The translations under genes were made by a program, and so were the position numbers. A stretch of 64,000 nucleotides of DNA from Xenophilus aerolatus (GTDB taxonomy: Bacteria > Pseudomonadota > Gammaproteobacteria > Burkholderiales > Burkholderiaceae_C): NCBI GenBank assembly GCA_030418545.1, contig QAIB01000015.1:1-64000 (forward strand), given 5' to 3'. Numbering within the stretch: position 1 is the stretch's first letter; each line of letters starts with the position of its first letter. This document shows, piece by piece, positions 26,711 to 34,915 of this stretch. A model generated the notes under the pieces. The model made no database searches, was not told the origin of the DNA, and worked only from the letters and a program-made list of their open reading frames with translations.

Positions 26711-28138
26711 ATGAGTCCCCACGATGGCCCGGCGCCGACCAGCCTCGGCCTGATCCGCAACCGCACCTTCGACGAGATCGCCGTCGGCGACAGCGCGAGC
26801 ATCCAGCGCACGCTCACCGCGCAGGACATCCAGCTCTTCGCGGTGCTTTCGGGCGACGTCAATCCGCAGCACCTGGATGCGGAGTTCGCCGCGTCCACGC
26901 GCTTCCATGGCGTCATCGCGCACGGCATGTGGGGCGGTGCGCTCATCTCCGCGGTGCTGGGCACCCGCCTGCCGGGGCCTGGCACCGTGTACCTGGGTCA
27001 GTCGCTGAAGTTCCTGCGCCCCGTGCGGGTGGGCGACACGCTCACCGTCACCGTCACCGTGGTCGCGCGCGACGAAACCAAGAAGCGCCTGACCCTTGCC
27101 TGTGCATGCGTCAACCAGGCCGCAGAAGCGGTGATCGAGGGCGAGGCCAGCGTGCTGGCACCCACCGAACGGATCGAACGGCCCGCCGCCACGCTGCCCG
27201 AAGTGCGCATGAATGCGGACGGCGACGGCCTGCCGCGCTTGCTGGCGCACGTGCAGCCCATGGGAGCGATCCGTGTCGCGGTGGTGCACCCCTGCGATGC
27301 GCTCAGCCTGGGCGGTGCGCTGGACGCGCGCGCCGCCGGCCTGATCGAACCGGTGCTGGTCGGCCCGCGCGCCAGGGTCGAGTCCGCTGCGGCGGCGGCC
27401 GGGCTGGACCTGGCCGGTGTCGCCCTGGAGGACGTGCCGCACAGCCATGCCGCCGCGGCCCGCGCGGCCGAGCTGGCCGGCCAGGGCCGGGTGGAGGCGT
27501 TGATGAAGGGCAGCCTGCACACCGACGAACTGATGAGTGCCGTGCTGCAGGCCGGTGCCAATCTGCGGACCAAGCGGCGCCTGTCGCATTGCTTCCTGAT
27601 GCAGACGCCGGCCTATCCGCGCTCCTTCATCATCACCGACGCAGCCATCAACATCGCGCCCACGCTGGAGGAGAAGGCCGACATCGTGCGCAACGCGATC
27701 GAACTCGCGCATGCGATCGGCGTGGCGCAGCCGCGCGTTGCGATCCTGGCGGCGGTGGAAACCGTGAACCCCCGCATGCCTGCCACGCTGGATGCCGCCG
27801 CGCTGTGCAAGATGGCCGAGCGCGGCCAGATCTCCGGGGGCGTGCTCGACGGCCCGCTGGCCTTCGACAACGCCGTGTCGGCTGCGGCCGCGCGCGTCAA
27901 GGGCATCGAGTCGCCCGTGGCGGGGCAGGCCGATGTGCTGGTGGTGCCCGACCTGGAAAGCGGCAACATGCTGGCCAAGCAGCTCGAGTACATGGGCGAC
28001 GCCGCCACTGCCGGCATCGTGCTGGGCGCGCGGGTGCCGATCGTGCTGACCAGCCGCGCCGACGCGCGCGACACGCGCATGGCCTCCTGCGCCATCGCCG
28101 TGCTGCTCGCGCATCGCTGGCGCACCAGCCCGCCGTGA
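26711..28138 (+). CDS. Bifunctional MaoC-like hydratase / phosphate acetyltransferase
   Basis: Encodes 475 residues. Residues 1-150 are a MaoC-type hot-dog domain (FAVLSGDVNPQHLDAEFAAS, with the catalytic D and H; GVIAHGMWGGALIS). Residues about 165-475 are a phosphate acetyl/butyryltransferase domain (EALMKGSLHTDELMSAVL; ITDAAINIAPTLEEKADI; VVPDLESGNMLAKQLEYM). The first half hydrates enoyl-CoA, linking to PHA precursors; the second converts acyl-CoA plus phosphate to acyl-phosphate for the kinase downstream. The fusion is an established family. The operon partner fabI acts on the same enoyl compounds. Confidence 0.9.
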   Translation: MSPHDGPAPTSLGLIRNRTFDEIAVGDSASIQRTLTAQDIQLFAVLSGDVNPQHLDAEFAASTRFHGVIAHGMWGGALISAVLGTRLPGPGTVYLGQSLKFLRPVRVGDTLTVTVTVVARDETKKRLTLACACVNQAAEAVIEGEASVLAPTERIERPAATLPEVRMNADGDGLPRLLAHVQPMGAIRVAVVHPCDALSLGGALDARAAGLIEPVLVGPRARVESAAAAAGLDLAGVALEDVPHSHAAAARAAELAGQGRVEALMKGSLHTDELMSAVLQAGANLRTKRRLSHCFLMQTPAYPRSFIITDAAINIAPTLEEKADIVRNAIELAHAIGVAQPRVAILAAVETVNPRMPATLDAAALCKMAERGQISGGVLDGPLAFDNAVSAAAARVKGIESPVAGQADVLVVPDLESGNMLAKQLEYMGDAATAGIVLGARVPIVLTSRADARDTRMASCAIAVLLAHRWRTSPP

Positions 28139-28161
28139 GCGGGGAAGCGGGCTCGGACGCC

Positions 28162-29358
28162 ATGAGCGAATCCTTCATCCTCGTCCTCAACTGCGGCTCG
28201 TCGAGCATCAAGTTCGCGCTCTTCGAGGCCGGCGCCGCCGAGCCCGCGCGCCAGCCGGCATGGAACGGCAAGGTGCAGGGCATCGGGGGCCCGGACGCCG
28301 ACTTCGGTGCGCGCGACGTGGCCGTGAGGCCGGTGACGCTGGACCCGGCGCAGCCGTACCGCGACGCGCTCGAGCTCATCCGCCGGCACACGCTGCGCTG
28401 GCTGGACGGCCGGCCGCTGGCAGCGGTCGCGCACCGCGTGGTGCACGGCGGCAGCAAGTACTTCGAGCCGGTACGGGTCGACGGGCGCGTGCTGGCCGAC
28501 CTGAAGGGCTACATCCCGCTGGCGCCGCTGCACCAGCCCTTCGCGCTGGAGGCGATCGAGATCCTGCTGGCCGAGCGGCCCGACCTGCCGCAGGTGGCCT
28601 GCTTCGACACCGCCTTCCACCACACCCTGCCACGGGTCGAGCAGATGCTGCCGCTGTCGTGGTCGGCCTGGGAGCGCGGGTTGCGGCGCTACGGCTTCCA
28701 TGGCCTGAGCTACGCGTACATCGCCACCGCGCTGGCCGAGCGCCACGGCCGCGAGCAGGCCGAACGCGCCCGTACCGTCGTCGCCCACCTGGGCAGCGGC
28801 GCCAGCCTGTGCGCGATGCAGAGCCTCGAGAGCGTGGCGACCACCATGGGCTTCTCGGCACTGGACGGCCTGATGATGGGCACGCGCACCGGCGCTATGG
28901 ACCCCGGCGCCGTGCTGTACCTGATGGAGATCGAGAAGCTGAGCCTGGAACAGGTGGGCCATGCGCTGTACCACGGGTCCGGCCTGCTCGGCATCTCGGG
29001 CCTGTCGAGCGACCCGCGCGTGCTGCTGGCCCGCGAGGGCGAGGACGGCGAGATCGGCGAGCGCTGCCGGGCGGCCCTCGAGCTGTACGTCCGGCGCATC
29101 GTGCGCGAGATCGGCGCCATGGCGGCGGTGCTGGGCGGTCTCGACCGGCTGGTGTTTACCGCAGGGGTGGGCGAGCACAACGCGGCGATCCGCGCGCGCG
29201 TGTGCGCTGCGCTCGGCTGGCTGGGCGTGGAGGTCGACGAGGCCGCCAACCGTGCCGATGCCGTGTGCATCGGCACGGCGGAGGGCCGCGTCGATGTCGG
29301 GGTCGAACCGACCAACGAGGAATGGGTGGCGGCGCGCTGCGCGTCGGCCCTGGCCTGA
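28162..29358 (+). CDS. ackA: Acetate kinase
   Basis: Encodes 398 residues. It begins FILVLNCGSSSIKFALF, the first ASKHA phosphate-binding motif; HRVVHGGSKYFEPVRVD, the catalytic region VACFDTAFHHTLP with RYGFHGLSY, and GFSALDGLMMGTRTGAMDPG are all present and complete. It makes ATP and acetate (or propionate) from the acyl-phosphate delivered by the upstream enzyme. This is the energy-yielding step of the operon under oxygen limitation. Twenty-three bp separate it from the phosphotransacetylase gene. Confidence 0.94.
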   Translation: MSESFILVLNCGSSSIKFALFEAGAAEPARQPAWNGKVQGIGGPDADFGARDVAVRPVTLDPAQPYRDALELIRRHTLRWLDGRPLAAVAHRVVHGGSKYFEPVRVDGRVLADLKGYIPLAPLHQPFALEAIEILLAERPDLPQVACFDTAFHHTLPRVEQMLPLSWSAWERGLRRYGFHGLSYAYIATALAERHGREQAERARTVVAHLGSGASLCAMQSLESVATTMGFSALDGLMMGTRTGAMDPGAVLYLMEIEKLSLEQVGHALYHGSGLLGISGLSSDPRVLLAREGEDGEIGERCRAALELYVRRIVREIGAMAAVLGGLDRLVFTAGVGEHNAAIRARVCAALGWLGVEVDEAANRADAVCIGTAEGRVDVGVEPTNEEWVAARCASALA

Positions 29359-29407
29359 TGCGCCGGCGGTCGTGCGTCGGAGCCGCCTTGCAGCGGCCGT
29401 CCGTGGC

Positions 29408-29506
29408 TCAGTCGAGCGTGACCCACCGCACGAACATGAGCAACAGGAGCCAGCCGCTCCCGAGTGCCAGCGCCGTGCACAGGGCGATCACCAGCAGCCG
29501 TTGCAT
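29408..29506 (-). CDS. Very small membrane protein (32 residues)
   Basis: An ATG at 29506 with AGGCAGG upstream opens 32 codons ending TGA. The product starts MQRLLVIALCTALALGSG and continues WLLLLMFVRWVTLD: a single hydrophobic helix with a charged C-terminal end. It lies 15 bp after the DUF2892-like gene on the same strand, so it may be the second gene of that FNR-controlled unit. Single-helix proteins of this size often attach to larger membrane complexes. No family match is claimed; it could be a chance frame. Confidence 0.42.
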   Translation of the reverse strand: MQRLLVIALCTALALGSGWLLLLMFVRWVTLD

Positions 29507-29521
29507 CGCCGCGCCTGCCTT

Positions 29522-29749
29522 TCAGGTCGACGAGCGCGATGCCGGTGCCTGAGCCGGCTTCGTTCGCGTGCTCAGTCCGAAGAGCGAGTACAGGGGACAT
29601 GTGCCCACGACACCGGTGAGCAGGGGCACGGCGCCCAGGTAGCCCCAGAGGCCCACCGTGCCCTTCACCGCGAGCGCGACGAGCAGGAGGCCCACCACGA
29701 TCCGCAAGGCGCGGTCCAGGTGTCCGACGTTGATTTGGAGGAATGGCAT
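29522..29749 (-). CDS. DUF2892-type (YgaP-like) small inner-membrane protein
   Basis: Encodes 75 residues from an ATG preceded by AGGAG. It opens MPFLQINVGHLDRALRIVVG, the typical start of DUF2892 domains, continues with two hydrophobic segments (LLLVALAVKG; YLGAVPLLTGVVGTCPLYS), and ends in a short polar tail. The CPLYSLFG motif is characteristic. In YgaP this region is the membrane anchor of a rhodanese; here there is no rhodanese domain. An upstream FNR-type box predicts a transcript start near 29768, just ahead of this ATG, which excludes the earlier in-frame starts at 29776 and 29821. Confidence 0.83.
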   Translation of the reverse strand: MPFLQINVGHLDRALRIVVGLLLVALAVKGTVGLWGYLGAVPLLTGVVGTCPLYSLFGLSTRTKPAQAPASRSST

Positions 29750-29802
29750 CGCGGGGGCTCCTGCAAAGGCCTTCATCGTGCGCCCGCTCGCACCGGGCGG
29801 CG

Positions 29803-29816
29803 TTGAGAAAGCGCAA
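29803..29816 (-). promoter_or_regulatory. FNR-type box for the DUF2892-like gene
   Basis: TTGAGAAAGCGCAA. The class II -10 window on the minus strand holds only CACGAT (29780-29775), a weak hexamer. Spacing to the AGGAG-ATG at 29749 is right for a short leader. Confidence 0.45.
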
Positions 29817-29878
29817 GCCATCGCAGGTGCGATCAGGCCTGCGGTGCCGGCGCGGCATGAGCACCGCAGCTTTCATGT

Positions 29879-29891
29879 TGAGCATGGCTCA
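29879..29891. promoter_or_regulatory. Palindrome upstream of the VOC gene
   Basis: TGAGCATGGCTCA is a perfect 13-nt palindrome 90 bp before the VOC-family gene. It could be an operator, for instance for the LysR-type protein encoded at 30397, but it lacks the typical T-N11-A LysR motif. Function uncertain. Confidence 0.3.
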
Positions 29892-29980
29892 TAGAACTTC
29901 CAATTTGGTGCGCCCGCGCCTATGGTCTCGCCCCACGCCCGGCCCTGGCCGGCTCACCCGTCCCACCGATCTTCGTGTCC

Positions 29981-30400
29981 ATGCCCTTCTCCAAGCTCCG
30001 CATCGTCCGGCCGACCAACGACCTTCGTGCCCTGCTTCCCTTCTACCGTGACGGGCTGGGCATGCAGATCCTTGGTGTGTTCGACGATCACGGCGGCTTC
30101 GACGGCATGGTCCTGGGACGAAAGGACACGCCCTACCACCTCGAGTTCGTTCGCCAGCGCCACCGCAGGCTGGCGATCTCCGCGCAACAGGAGCACCTGC
30201 TCGTCTTCTATCTCCCCGAGCGCGAGGACTGGCAGGCGGCGGTCGACAGCATGCGCGCGTCGGGCGCTGCGGCGGTGAAGTCCGCCTTGCCGTTCTGGGA
30301 TGAGCACGGACAGACCTTCGAGGATCCGGATGGCTACAGGGTCGTGCTGCAGCAGAGCGCCTGGCGCATCGCTAGCGACGAGCGGCCGCACCCGGGCTAG
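29981..30400 (+). CDS. VOC (glyoxalase/dioxygenase-fold) family protein
   Basis: Encodes 139 residues with the two beta-alpha-beta modules of the vicinal-oxygen-chelate fold: FSKLRIVRPTNDLRALLPFY with FYRDGLGMQ, then TFEDPDGYRVVLQQS. Possible metal ligands are a His in YHLEFV, and the Glu/Asp in FEDPDG; these are inferred by analogy. The substrate is unknown; relatives are often annotated as glyoxalase or bleomycin-resistance-like, without proof. Its TAG overlaps the stop of the convergent LysR gene, so the two genes share their 3' ends. Confidence 0.85.
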   Translation: MPFSKLRIVRPTNDLRALLPFYRDGLGMQILGVFDDHGGFDGMVLGRKDTPYHLEFVRQRHRRLAISAQQEHLLVFYLPEREDWQAAVDSMRASGAAAVKSALPFWDEHGQTFEDPDGYRVVLQQSAWRIASDERPHPG

Positions 30401-31413
30401 GAGGGGTGGGCTTGGCCCCGTTCCGGAGCGCGTGACGCTGCGGCGACCTGCCGACCGAGGCGCACCAACGCCTGACAAGCCGCCTGCAGGAGCGGATCGC
30501 CCGTGGGCCGCGCAGGCGTGACGGCGACGACCTCGGACTTGCGCAAGGGCAGCGGGGGCTTGAAGAAGCGAAGGTGCCCGACGAGATCCTCGCGTGCGTG
30601 CGCGACGCTCGAAGGCACCGTGAGGAGCAATCGCGTGCCGACTAGCAGTTCCGCAGCTTGCATGAAAGAGGGCTCGATCACCTCGACGCGCCGATGCAGG
30701 CCGCGCGCAGCCAGTTGCTCGTCGACGGCGTCGTCCCTGTCGTCGTCCTCCCCCACACGCAGGTGCGGAAGATCGAGAAAGGCGTCCAGCGCCAGCGTGC
30801 GGGTCGGCAGCTGCGTGTTCCCGAGCCACGCCACGGTGACGAACGGGTCTTGATAGAGCGGGGTGCGCTTCATCCGTGACGAGGCGGTGGCGCCGAAGTC
30901 ACCCACTGCCAGGTCGAGCGCCCGGCCGTCGACGGCCCGGATGGCTTCGGCATCGCCGCGAATCGATGTGATGCGTAGCATCGCCTGGCTCGCTTCGGCC
31001 GTCATTGCCCGGCAGAAGCCAGGCAGAAGCGCGGCCCGGCTGCTGGGCGTCATGCCTATCGCGAGGCTGCGCGACAGCGCCGAGGGGCCGTCCGCAAAGT
31101 GCTCGAAGACCGCTTCCGCGGCCTGGACGGCGGGAAGGATCCGCGGAGCGAGCGACCTCGCCAGCCGGGTGGGACGAAGCCGGGCCGCGCCCCGCTCGAA
31201 CAGCGGATCGATGAAGCGCTGACGCAGCGCCTTCAGCGAGTGGCTCACGGCCGACTGGGTGACGCCGAGCTTCTGCGCAGCGCGTGTCACCTGCAGCTCG
31301 CTGTACAGCGCGGCGAAGATGCTCAGGGCGCGCAGGTCTCCCTTCGGAAGCGGCGGCTCGGTCCGGCTTGCGGCCGGATCGGTGGTCACTCGTCGGGCGG
31401 GGCCGCGGGCCAT
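30397..31413 (-). CDS. LysR-family transcriptional regulator
   Basis: Encodes 338 residues. The N-terminal winged helix shows VTRAAQKLGVTQSAVSHSLKALR at about 42-64 (given here for recognition in two parts: VTRAAQKLGV, TQSAVSHSLKALR), followed by DPLFERGAARLRPTRLA, the standard LysR linker. The C-terminal periplasmic-binding-like domain senses a small effector, which is unknown. A basic, low-complexity 25-residue extension precedes the HTH. It is convergent with the VOC gene and has no obvious divergent target. The ATG choice at 31413 gives a normal protein length. Confidence 0.88.
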   Translation of the reverse strand: MARGPARRVTTDPAASRTEPPLPKGDLRALSIFAALYSELQVTRAAQKLGVTQSAVSHSLKALRQRFIDPLFERGAARLRPTRLARSLAPRILPAVQAAEAVFEHFADGPSALSRSLAIGMTPSSRAALLPGFCRAMTAEASQAMLRITSIRGDAEAIRAVDGRALDLAVGDFGATASSRMKRTPLYQDPFVTVAWLGNTQLPTRTLALDAFLDLPHLRVGEDDDRDDAVDEQLAARGLHRRVEVIEPSFMQAAELLVGTRLLLTVPSSVAHAREDLVGHLRFFKPPLPLRKSEVVAVTPARPTGDPLLQAACQALVRLGRQVAAASRAPERGQAHPS

Positions 31414-31421
31414 GCGTGCGT

Positions 31422-31670
31422 TCAGCGCTGCGCCACGTGCACGGCGCCGGGCGAAGAAGAACCCTGTGCAGCCGATTCGGGCCCCGTCGGAACGGGGACG
31501 GCAGAGGAAACTCGGGCGGACACGAGGTCGAACGACAGGAAGGCGCACACGACGCACATCAGCGCCCATTCCCATTGCATCGAGATGTCGTCGTCGTCGC
31601 GCGCGACCGTCCAGACCAGCAGGCCGACGATCACGAGCGCGCCATAGGCCAGATATCCATTTGACAGCAT
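31422..31670 (-). CDS. Small two-helix membrane protein
   Basis: Encodes 82 residues. Two hydrophobic stretches (YLAYGALVIVGLLVWTVA at about 6-23 and WALMCVVCAFLSFDLV at 34-49) flank an acidic loop, DDDDIS; the tail is Ser/Pro/Ala rich. AAAGG lies at suitable distance before the ATG. No family recognised. It is divergent from the 129-residue gene at 31848, with a shared 177-bp region carrying an FNR-type box, so it may be part of the same response. Confidence 0.6.
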   Translation of the reverse strand: MLSNGYLAYGALVIVGLLVWTVARDDDDISMQWEWALMCVVCAFLSFDLVSARVSSAVPVPTGPESAAQGSSSPGAVHVAQR

Positions 31671-31760
31671 GGCAGACCTTTCGTTTTTCCGGCGTTCGCC
31701 CCTTGTTGGCGAAAAGCGTAGCGTCAGATTTCACGGCTGCGGGCAGGCCCCGCAGGAAGC

Positions 31761-31774
31761 TTGCGATTTGTCAA
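31761..31774. promoter_or_regulatory. FNR-type box between divergent genes
   Basis: TTGCGATTTGTCAA lies between the minus-strand gene starting at 31670 and the plus-strand gene starting at 31848. The plus-strand -10 window holds GAGACT (weak); on the minus strand TACGCT (31720-31715) would give a class I spacing. Direction is undecided. Confidence 0.45.
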
Positions 31775-31847
31775 GCGGGTTCATCGCGCGTGCGCGGAGA
31801 CTGCCCACGCTGCAATCGCAATCCGCGAGAAGAAAGGAAGCTTCCAG

Positions 31848-32237
31848 ATGGCCACCCACATCGTCGATCTGTCGGCACGCTCCGAGGTACTTCGGAACGA
31901 ACCGTTCAGTGCGCATTTCTGGGAATGCACACCGAGCGAATACAAGGCCTTCCTGGGGCGTCCGCGCGAGTTCCTCCGCGGCATCGGCGTTGAATTGGAC
32001 CCGGCCTGCCGCATCGAGACCCTGATCGAGAACCACGATCGCTTCAGCGAGAGGATCCCGGATTTCGACGGTGACTCCGACGAGGTGATCTGCAGCCTGG
32101 GCCGCAGCAACGCCGCGAACGACGCCTACCGCGTGGTCAGCTACGCCCGCGACCGCAATGCCAAGAAGGTCAAGAAGCACCTGCTGCACAAACCGGACCG
32201 CGAGCGCGTGAAGGAAAAACGTGCGGACAAGGCTTGA
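31848..32237 (+). CDS. Hypothetical charged cytoplasmic protein
   Basis: Encodes 129 residues. It starts ATHIVDLSARSEVLRNEPF after AAAGGAAG. The C-terminal third is strongly basic (DRNAKKVKKHLLHKPDRERV, then KEKRADKA) and resembles a nucleic-acid-binding or disordered tail. A cysteine pair is absent (one Cys in FWECTP, one in ACRIE, one in VICSLG). I do not recognise the family. It precedes the two-domain universal stress gene by 13 bp and should be co-transcribed with it. Confidence 0.72.
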   Translation: MATHIVDLSARSEVLRNEPFSAHFWECTPSEYKAFLGRPREFLRGIGVELDPACRIETLIENHDRFSERIPDFDGDSDEVICSLGRSNAANDAYRVVSYARDRNAKKVKKHLLHKPDRERVKEKRADKA

Positions 32238-32250
32238 GGAGGGGCAAGTC

Positions 32251-33072
32251 ATGACGCTGCGTCGCATCCTTGTCCAAGCCGACAACTCGGCACCATGTGC
32301 TGCCCGCGTGCAAACGGCCCGCGCGATCGCCGAGCGCTTCGGCGCCACGGCGGTCGGCGTGCCCTGCATGACGACGGCGCTGATGCAGTATCCCTATTCG
32401 CTGGTGGCCCTGGGCGACACCTTGTCGGTGCTTGAGGATGTCGATCGGGAGACGGCGGACAGGGCGCGCAGGACCTTCGAGAAGGCGGCGGCCGGCGCCG
32501 CGTGCATGGCATGGGAGCACCTGGTGGGGCAGGGCCCCTGGGGGTTCATCCGGCGGGCGTTCTACGCCGACCTCCTGGTCCTCGGGCAACCCGATCCCGA
32601 CGAACCCCTGGATGGCCGGCTGCCCGCGGATTTCCTGAGCAGTGTGCTGATGGACAGCGGCAGGCCGGCGCTCGTCCTTCCCTACGTCGCCGGCCCGCGC
32701 CCCGACATCGGACGGACCGTGCTCGTGGCATGGAAAGAGACGGCCGAGGCCGCCCGTGCCCTGGCCGCCGCCTGGCCTTGGCTGACCCGGGCCGCGTCGG
32801 TCCATGCCGTGAGCTATGGAGACGGTGCGGCACAGGCGCTCGGCCGTTTGCAGGCGCTCATGTCGGCCCATGGCGTGTCGGCCACGGTCCACGACGGCGG
32901 CGTCGACGAGACCGACGCGGGCGAACGTCTTCTCTCGCTGGCGGCGGACGTGGATGCGGGCCTGCTCGCGATGGGCTGCTATGGCCACAGCAGGGCCCGG
33001 GAGTGGATGTTCGGCGGTGTGACGCGCACCCTGCTTGCGTCCACCACCGTGCCCTTGCTCATGGCGAGCTGA
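32251..33072 (+). CDS. Universal stress protein, tandem type
   Basis: Encodes 273 residues, about twice a single Usp. The first half begins TLRRILVQADNSAPCAARV; the second half (from about 150) begins TVLVAWKETAEAARALAAA and ends with a conserved nucleotide-binding-like GCYGHSRAREWMFGGVTRT and VPLLMAS. The first domain lacks a complete G-x-x-G-x9-G site and is degenerate. GAGGAGGGG precedes the ATG. Tandem Usps in this setting are tied to anaerobic or energy-stress survival in other bacteria. Confidence 0.88.
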   Translation: MTLRRILVQADNSAPCAARVQTARAIAERFGATAVGVPCMTTALMQYPYSLVALGDTLSVLEDVDRETADRARRTFEKAAAGAACMAWEHLVGQGPWGFIRRAFYADLLVLGQPDPDEPLDGRLPADFLSSVLMDSGRPALVLPYVAGPRPDIGRTVLVAWKETAEAARALAAAWPWLTRAASVHAVSYGDGAAQALGRLQALMSAHGVSATVHDGGVDETDAGERLLSLAADVDAGLLAMGCYGHSRAREWMFGGVTRTLLASTTVPLLMAS

Positions 33073-33168
33073 CATCGCTCCCGCCGAGGCATGCATGGCG
33101 CCGTGCGCTGCCCCGAGCGTGGCCCCGTGCCGCTGTGACCGCCAGCGCAACGTGCACAGGCAGGCAAG

Positions 33169-33918
33169 CTAGTGCGTCGTCGGCGACGCCATCGCTCGTG
33201 CCACCGGCAAGGTCACCACGAAAGTGCTGCCGGGGCCAGGGCCGGGGCTTTCGGCATGGATGCTGCCACCGTGTTCGTTCACGATCCGGCGCACGAGCGC
33301 CAGCCCGATTCCCTGTCCTGGCACTTCCGGGTCGGGCTGTACGCGCTGGAACATCCCGAAGATCCGGTCGGAATCGCAGGCGTCGAGGCCGCGTCCGTTG
33401 TCGCGAACTCTGACGCAGACGCGGTCGGGGCACGGCTGCTCCACCGTCAGAGCGACGAGGCCGCCCGGCGGCGTGAACTTCGCGGCGTTCAGCAACAGGT
33501 TGTCGACAGCCTGCGCAAGGCGGATGGAGTCACCCGACACGGGCACCGGCGCGGCGGGAAGACGGCATTCGAAGCGGTGTTGGCGCCCCTCCAGGTCGGG
33601 ACGAGCCAGGTCGATGGCGCTTTCGATCGCTTCACGCAGATCGAAGTCCTTGCGCACCACGCTCAACTGGCAGCGCCGGATGCCGTCGATGTCCGCCAGG
33701 TCCGCAATCAGCCGCGAAAGGTGCCGTGCGGCCCGTGATGCGACGGCGATGGCCTTGTCGCGCTGGGACCCGGGCCCGCAGGTTTCGGCCAGTCGAAGGG
33801 CCGAAAGTACCGGAGAGATCGCATTCCTGAATTCGTGCGACAGCGTGGCCAGCGACTGGGCACTGGACAGGTCCATGTCGCTGCCGACGCCGGCGATCGC
33901 GGGGGTGTCGTGACGCAT
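33169..33918 (-). CDS. Short soluble histidine kinase
   Basis: Encodes 249 residues: HisKA with the phospho-acceptor H28 in TLSHEFRNAISPVLSAL, and an HATPase domain with N-box DNLLLNAAKFTPPGG, G1 RVRDNGRGLDACD and G2 GQGIGLALVRRIVNEHGG. No membrane segment or sensor domain precedes the H-box, so input must come from a partner or a very short N-terminus. It is the third gene of a minus-strand unit (three-BON protein, 79-residue protein, kinase) behind an FNR-type box. No response regulator is adjacent; those at 39606 or elsewhere are possible partners. Confidence 0.85.
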   Translation of the reverse strand: MRHDTPAIAGVGSDMDLSSAQSLATLSHEFRNAISPVLSALRLAETCGPGSQRDKAIAVASRAARHLSRLIADLADIDGIRRCQLSVVRKDFDLREAIESAIDLARPDLEGRQHRFECRLPAAPVPVSGDSIRLAQAVDNLLLNAAKFTPPGGLVALTVEQPCPDRVCVRVRDNGRGLDACDSDRIFGMFQRVQPDPEVPGQGIGLALVRRIVNEHGGSIHAESPGPGPGSTFVVTLPVARAMASPTTH

Positions 33919-33933
33919 GACGGCAAATGGCGG

Positions 33934-34173
33934 TCACCCGTCCAGCGGGACACCGCCGCCGAAGCGGGCGATCCACTGGTCCAGCAACTCGCGTTGTGCC
34001 TGTGTGCAGCCGCGGTGCCATGCGGCCCAGAACGCCACCCACTGATGCACGAAGGTCAGCGCCGGCATGGCCGCCGTGGCGAGCAGGGGCGCCATGTCGC
34101 CCGGTGGCCACTGGACGGCAGGCGGCGAGCCGGAGCGCCGCCCGGGTGGCGAGGAGGAATCTTGCTCGCTCAC
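33934..34173 (-). CDS. Small protein translationally coupled to the BON gene
   Basis: A GTG at 34173 overlaps the BON stop (GTGA) and opens 79 codons ending TGA. The product has a Ser/Pro-rich start (SEQDSSSPPGRRSGSPPA), then an amphipathic/hydrophobic stretch (MAPLLATAAMPALTFVHQWV), then a Trp-rich helix (FWAAWHRGCTQAQRELLDQW). It resembles granule- or membrane-surface-associated proteins in composition, but no family is claimed. Position between the BON gene and the kinase, with overlaps on both sides of 16 bp or less, supports that it is real. Confidence 0.55.
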   Translation of the reverse strand: MSEQDSSSPPGRRSGSPPAVQWPPGDMAPLLATAAMPALTFVHQWVAFWAAWHRGCTQAQRELLDQWIARFGGGVPLDG

Positions 34174-34826
34174 AGCGGCGCCACATTCAGGTCGTCCTGG
34201 ACGCTGGTCACGCCAGGAGCGGACCAGGCCGCACGCTCGGCCACCGCCCGCTGCGCCCAGGAATGCACCGACCCGGACAAGGTGGCCTTGTTGCCGGTCA
34301 CCGCCACGCGGATCTTGTTGGCCTCGTCGAGCGCCTGGCGCTCCAGAGCCTTGCGGATCAGGCCCGACACCTCCGCCGGCGTCGCCGCGGGCTTGAGCGT
34401 CAGGTTGTTCGACACGCCCAGGACGCCGGTCAGCGAGCGAACGGCGCGCAAGGCCACGCGGCGCTGGAAGTCCCAGTCCACCTGGCCGCTGAGTGTGATC
34501 CAGCCGCTCTCGACGCGCACCTTCACGGTGTCTGCGGGCAGCTCGGATTGCCAGGCCAGCGCCCGGTCGGCCGCCTCCGCGATCTCCGTGTCGCTGCGCT
34601 TGTGGCCCGGCGCGAGCCGGACGTCGAGTTCGATGGCGATGGCCCGCACGCCGCGCACATGCTGGACCGCCCGCTCGATGGCGAACTTCTCCGCATAGGT
34701 GCCCAGGTGGCCGGACAGCGTGACCACGCCCTCCGTGACCGTGATGCCCACATGGTTGGCGTTGATGGACGGGTCCCATGCCAGTTCGGCTTCCACGTCG
34801 GCTTTGAGCTGTGCATCTGTCTTCAT
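34170..34826 (-). CDS. BON-domain protein (three BON domains)
   Basis: Encodes 218 residues with three BON repeats at about 3-70, 80-145 and 150-216. Each shows the V-x-G-x-x-T-L-S-G strand pair (ITVTEGVVTLSGHL; VRVESGWITLSGQVDWD; VAVTGNKATLSGSVHSW). It shares its third domain closely with the two-BON protein at 3262 (ERAAWSAPGVTSV against QGAAWSAPGVTRV). Such proteins are thought to stabilise membranes or bind phospholipids under stress. No signal peptide. GAAAGGAAGAAGAG precedes the ATG at 34826. Confidence 0.9.
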   Translation of the reverse strand: MKTDAQLKADVEAELAWDPSINANHVGITVTEGVVTLSGHLGTYAEKFAIERAVQHVRGVRAIAIELDVRLAPGHKRSDTEIAEAADRALAWQSELPADTVKVRVESGWITLSGQVDWDFQRRVALRAVRSLTGVLGVSNNLTLKPAATPAEVSGLIRKALERQALDEANKIRVAVTGNKATLSGSVHSWAQRAVAERAAWSAPGVTSVQDDLNVAPL

Positions 34827-34915
34827 CTCTTCTTCCTTTCCATGCAATGGATCCTCGGGAGTCACGGCTTGCAACCCACCGGCGGCCATCGTCGGCGTGG
34901 AAGGCCGCCCGGCAC

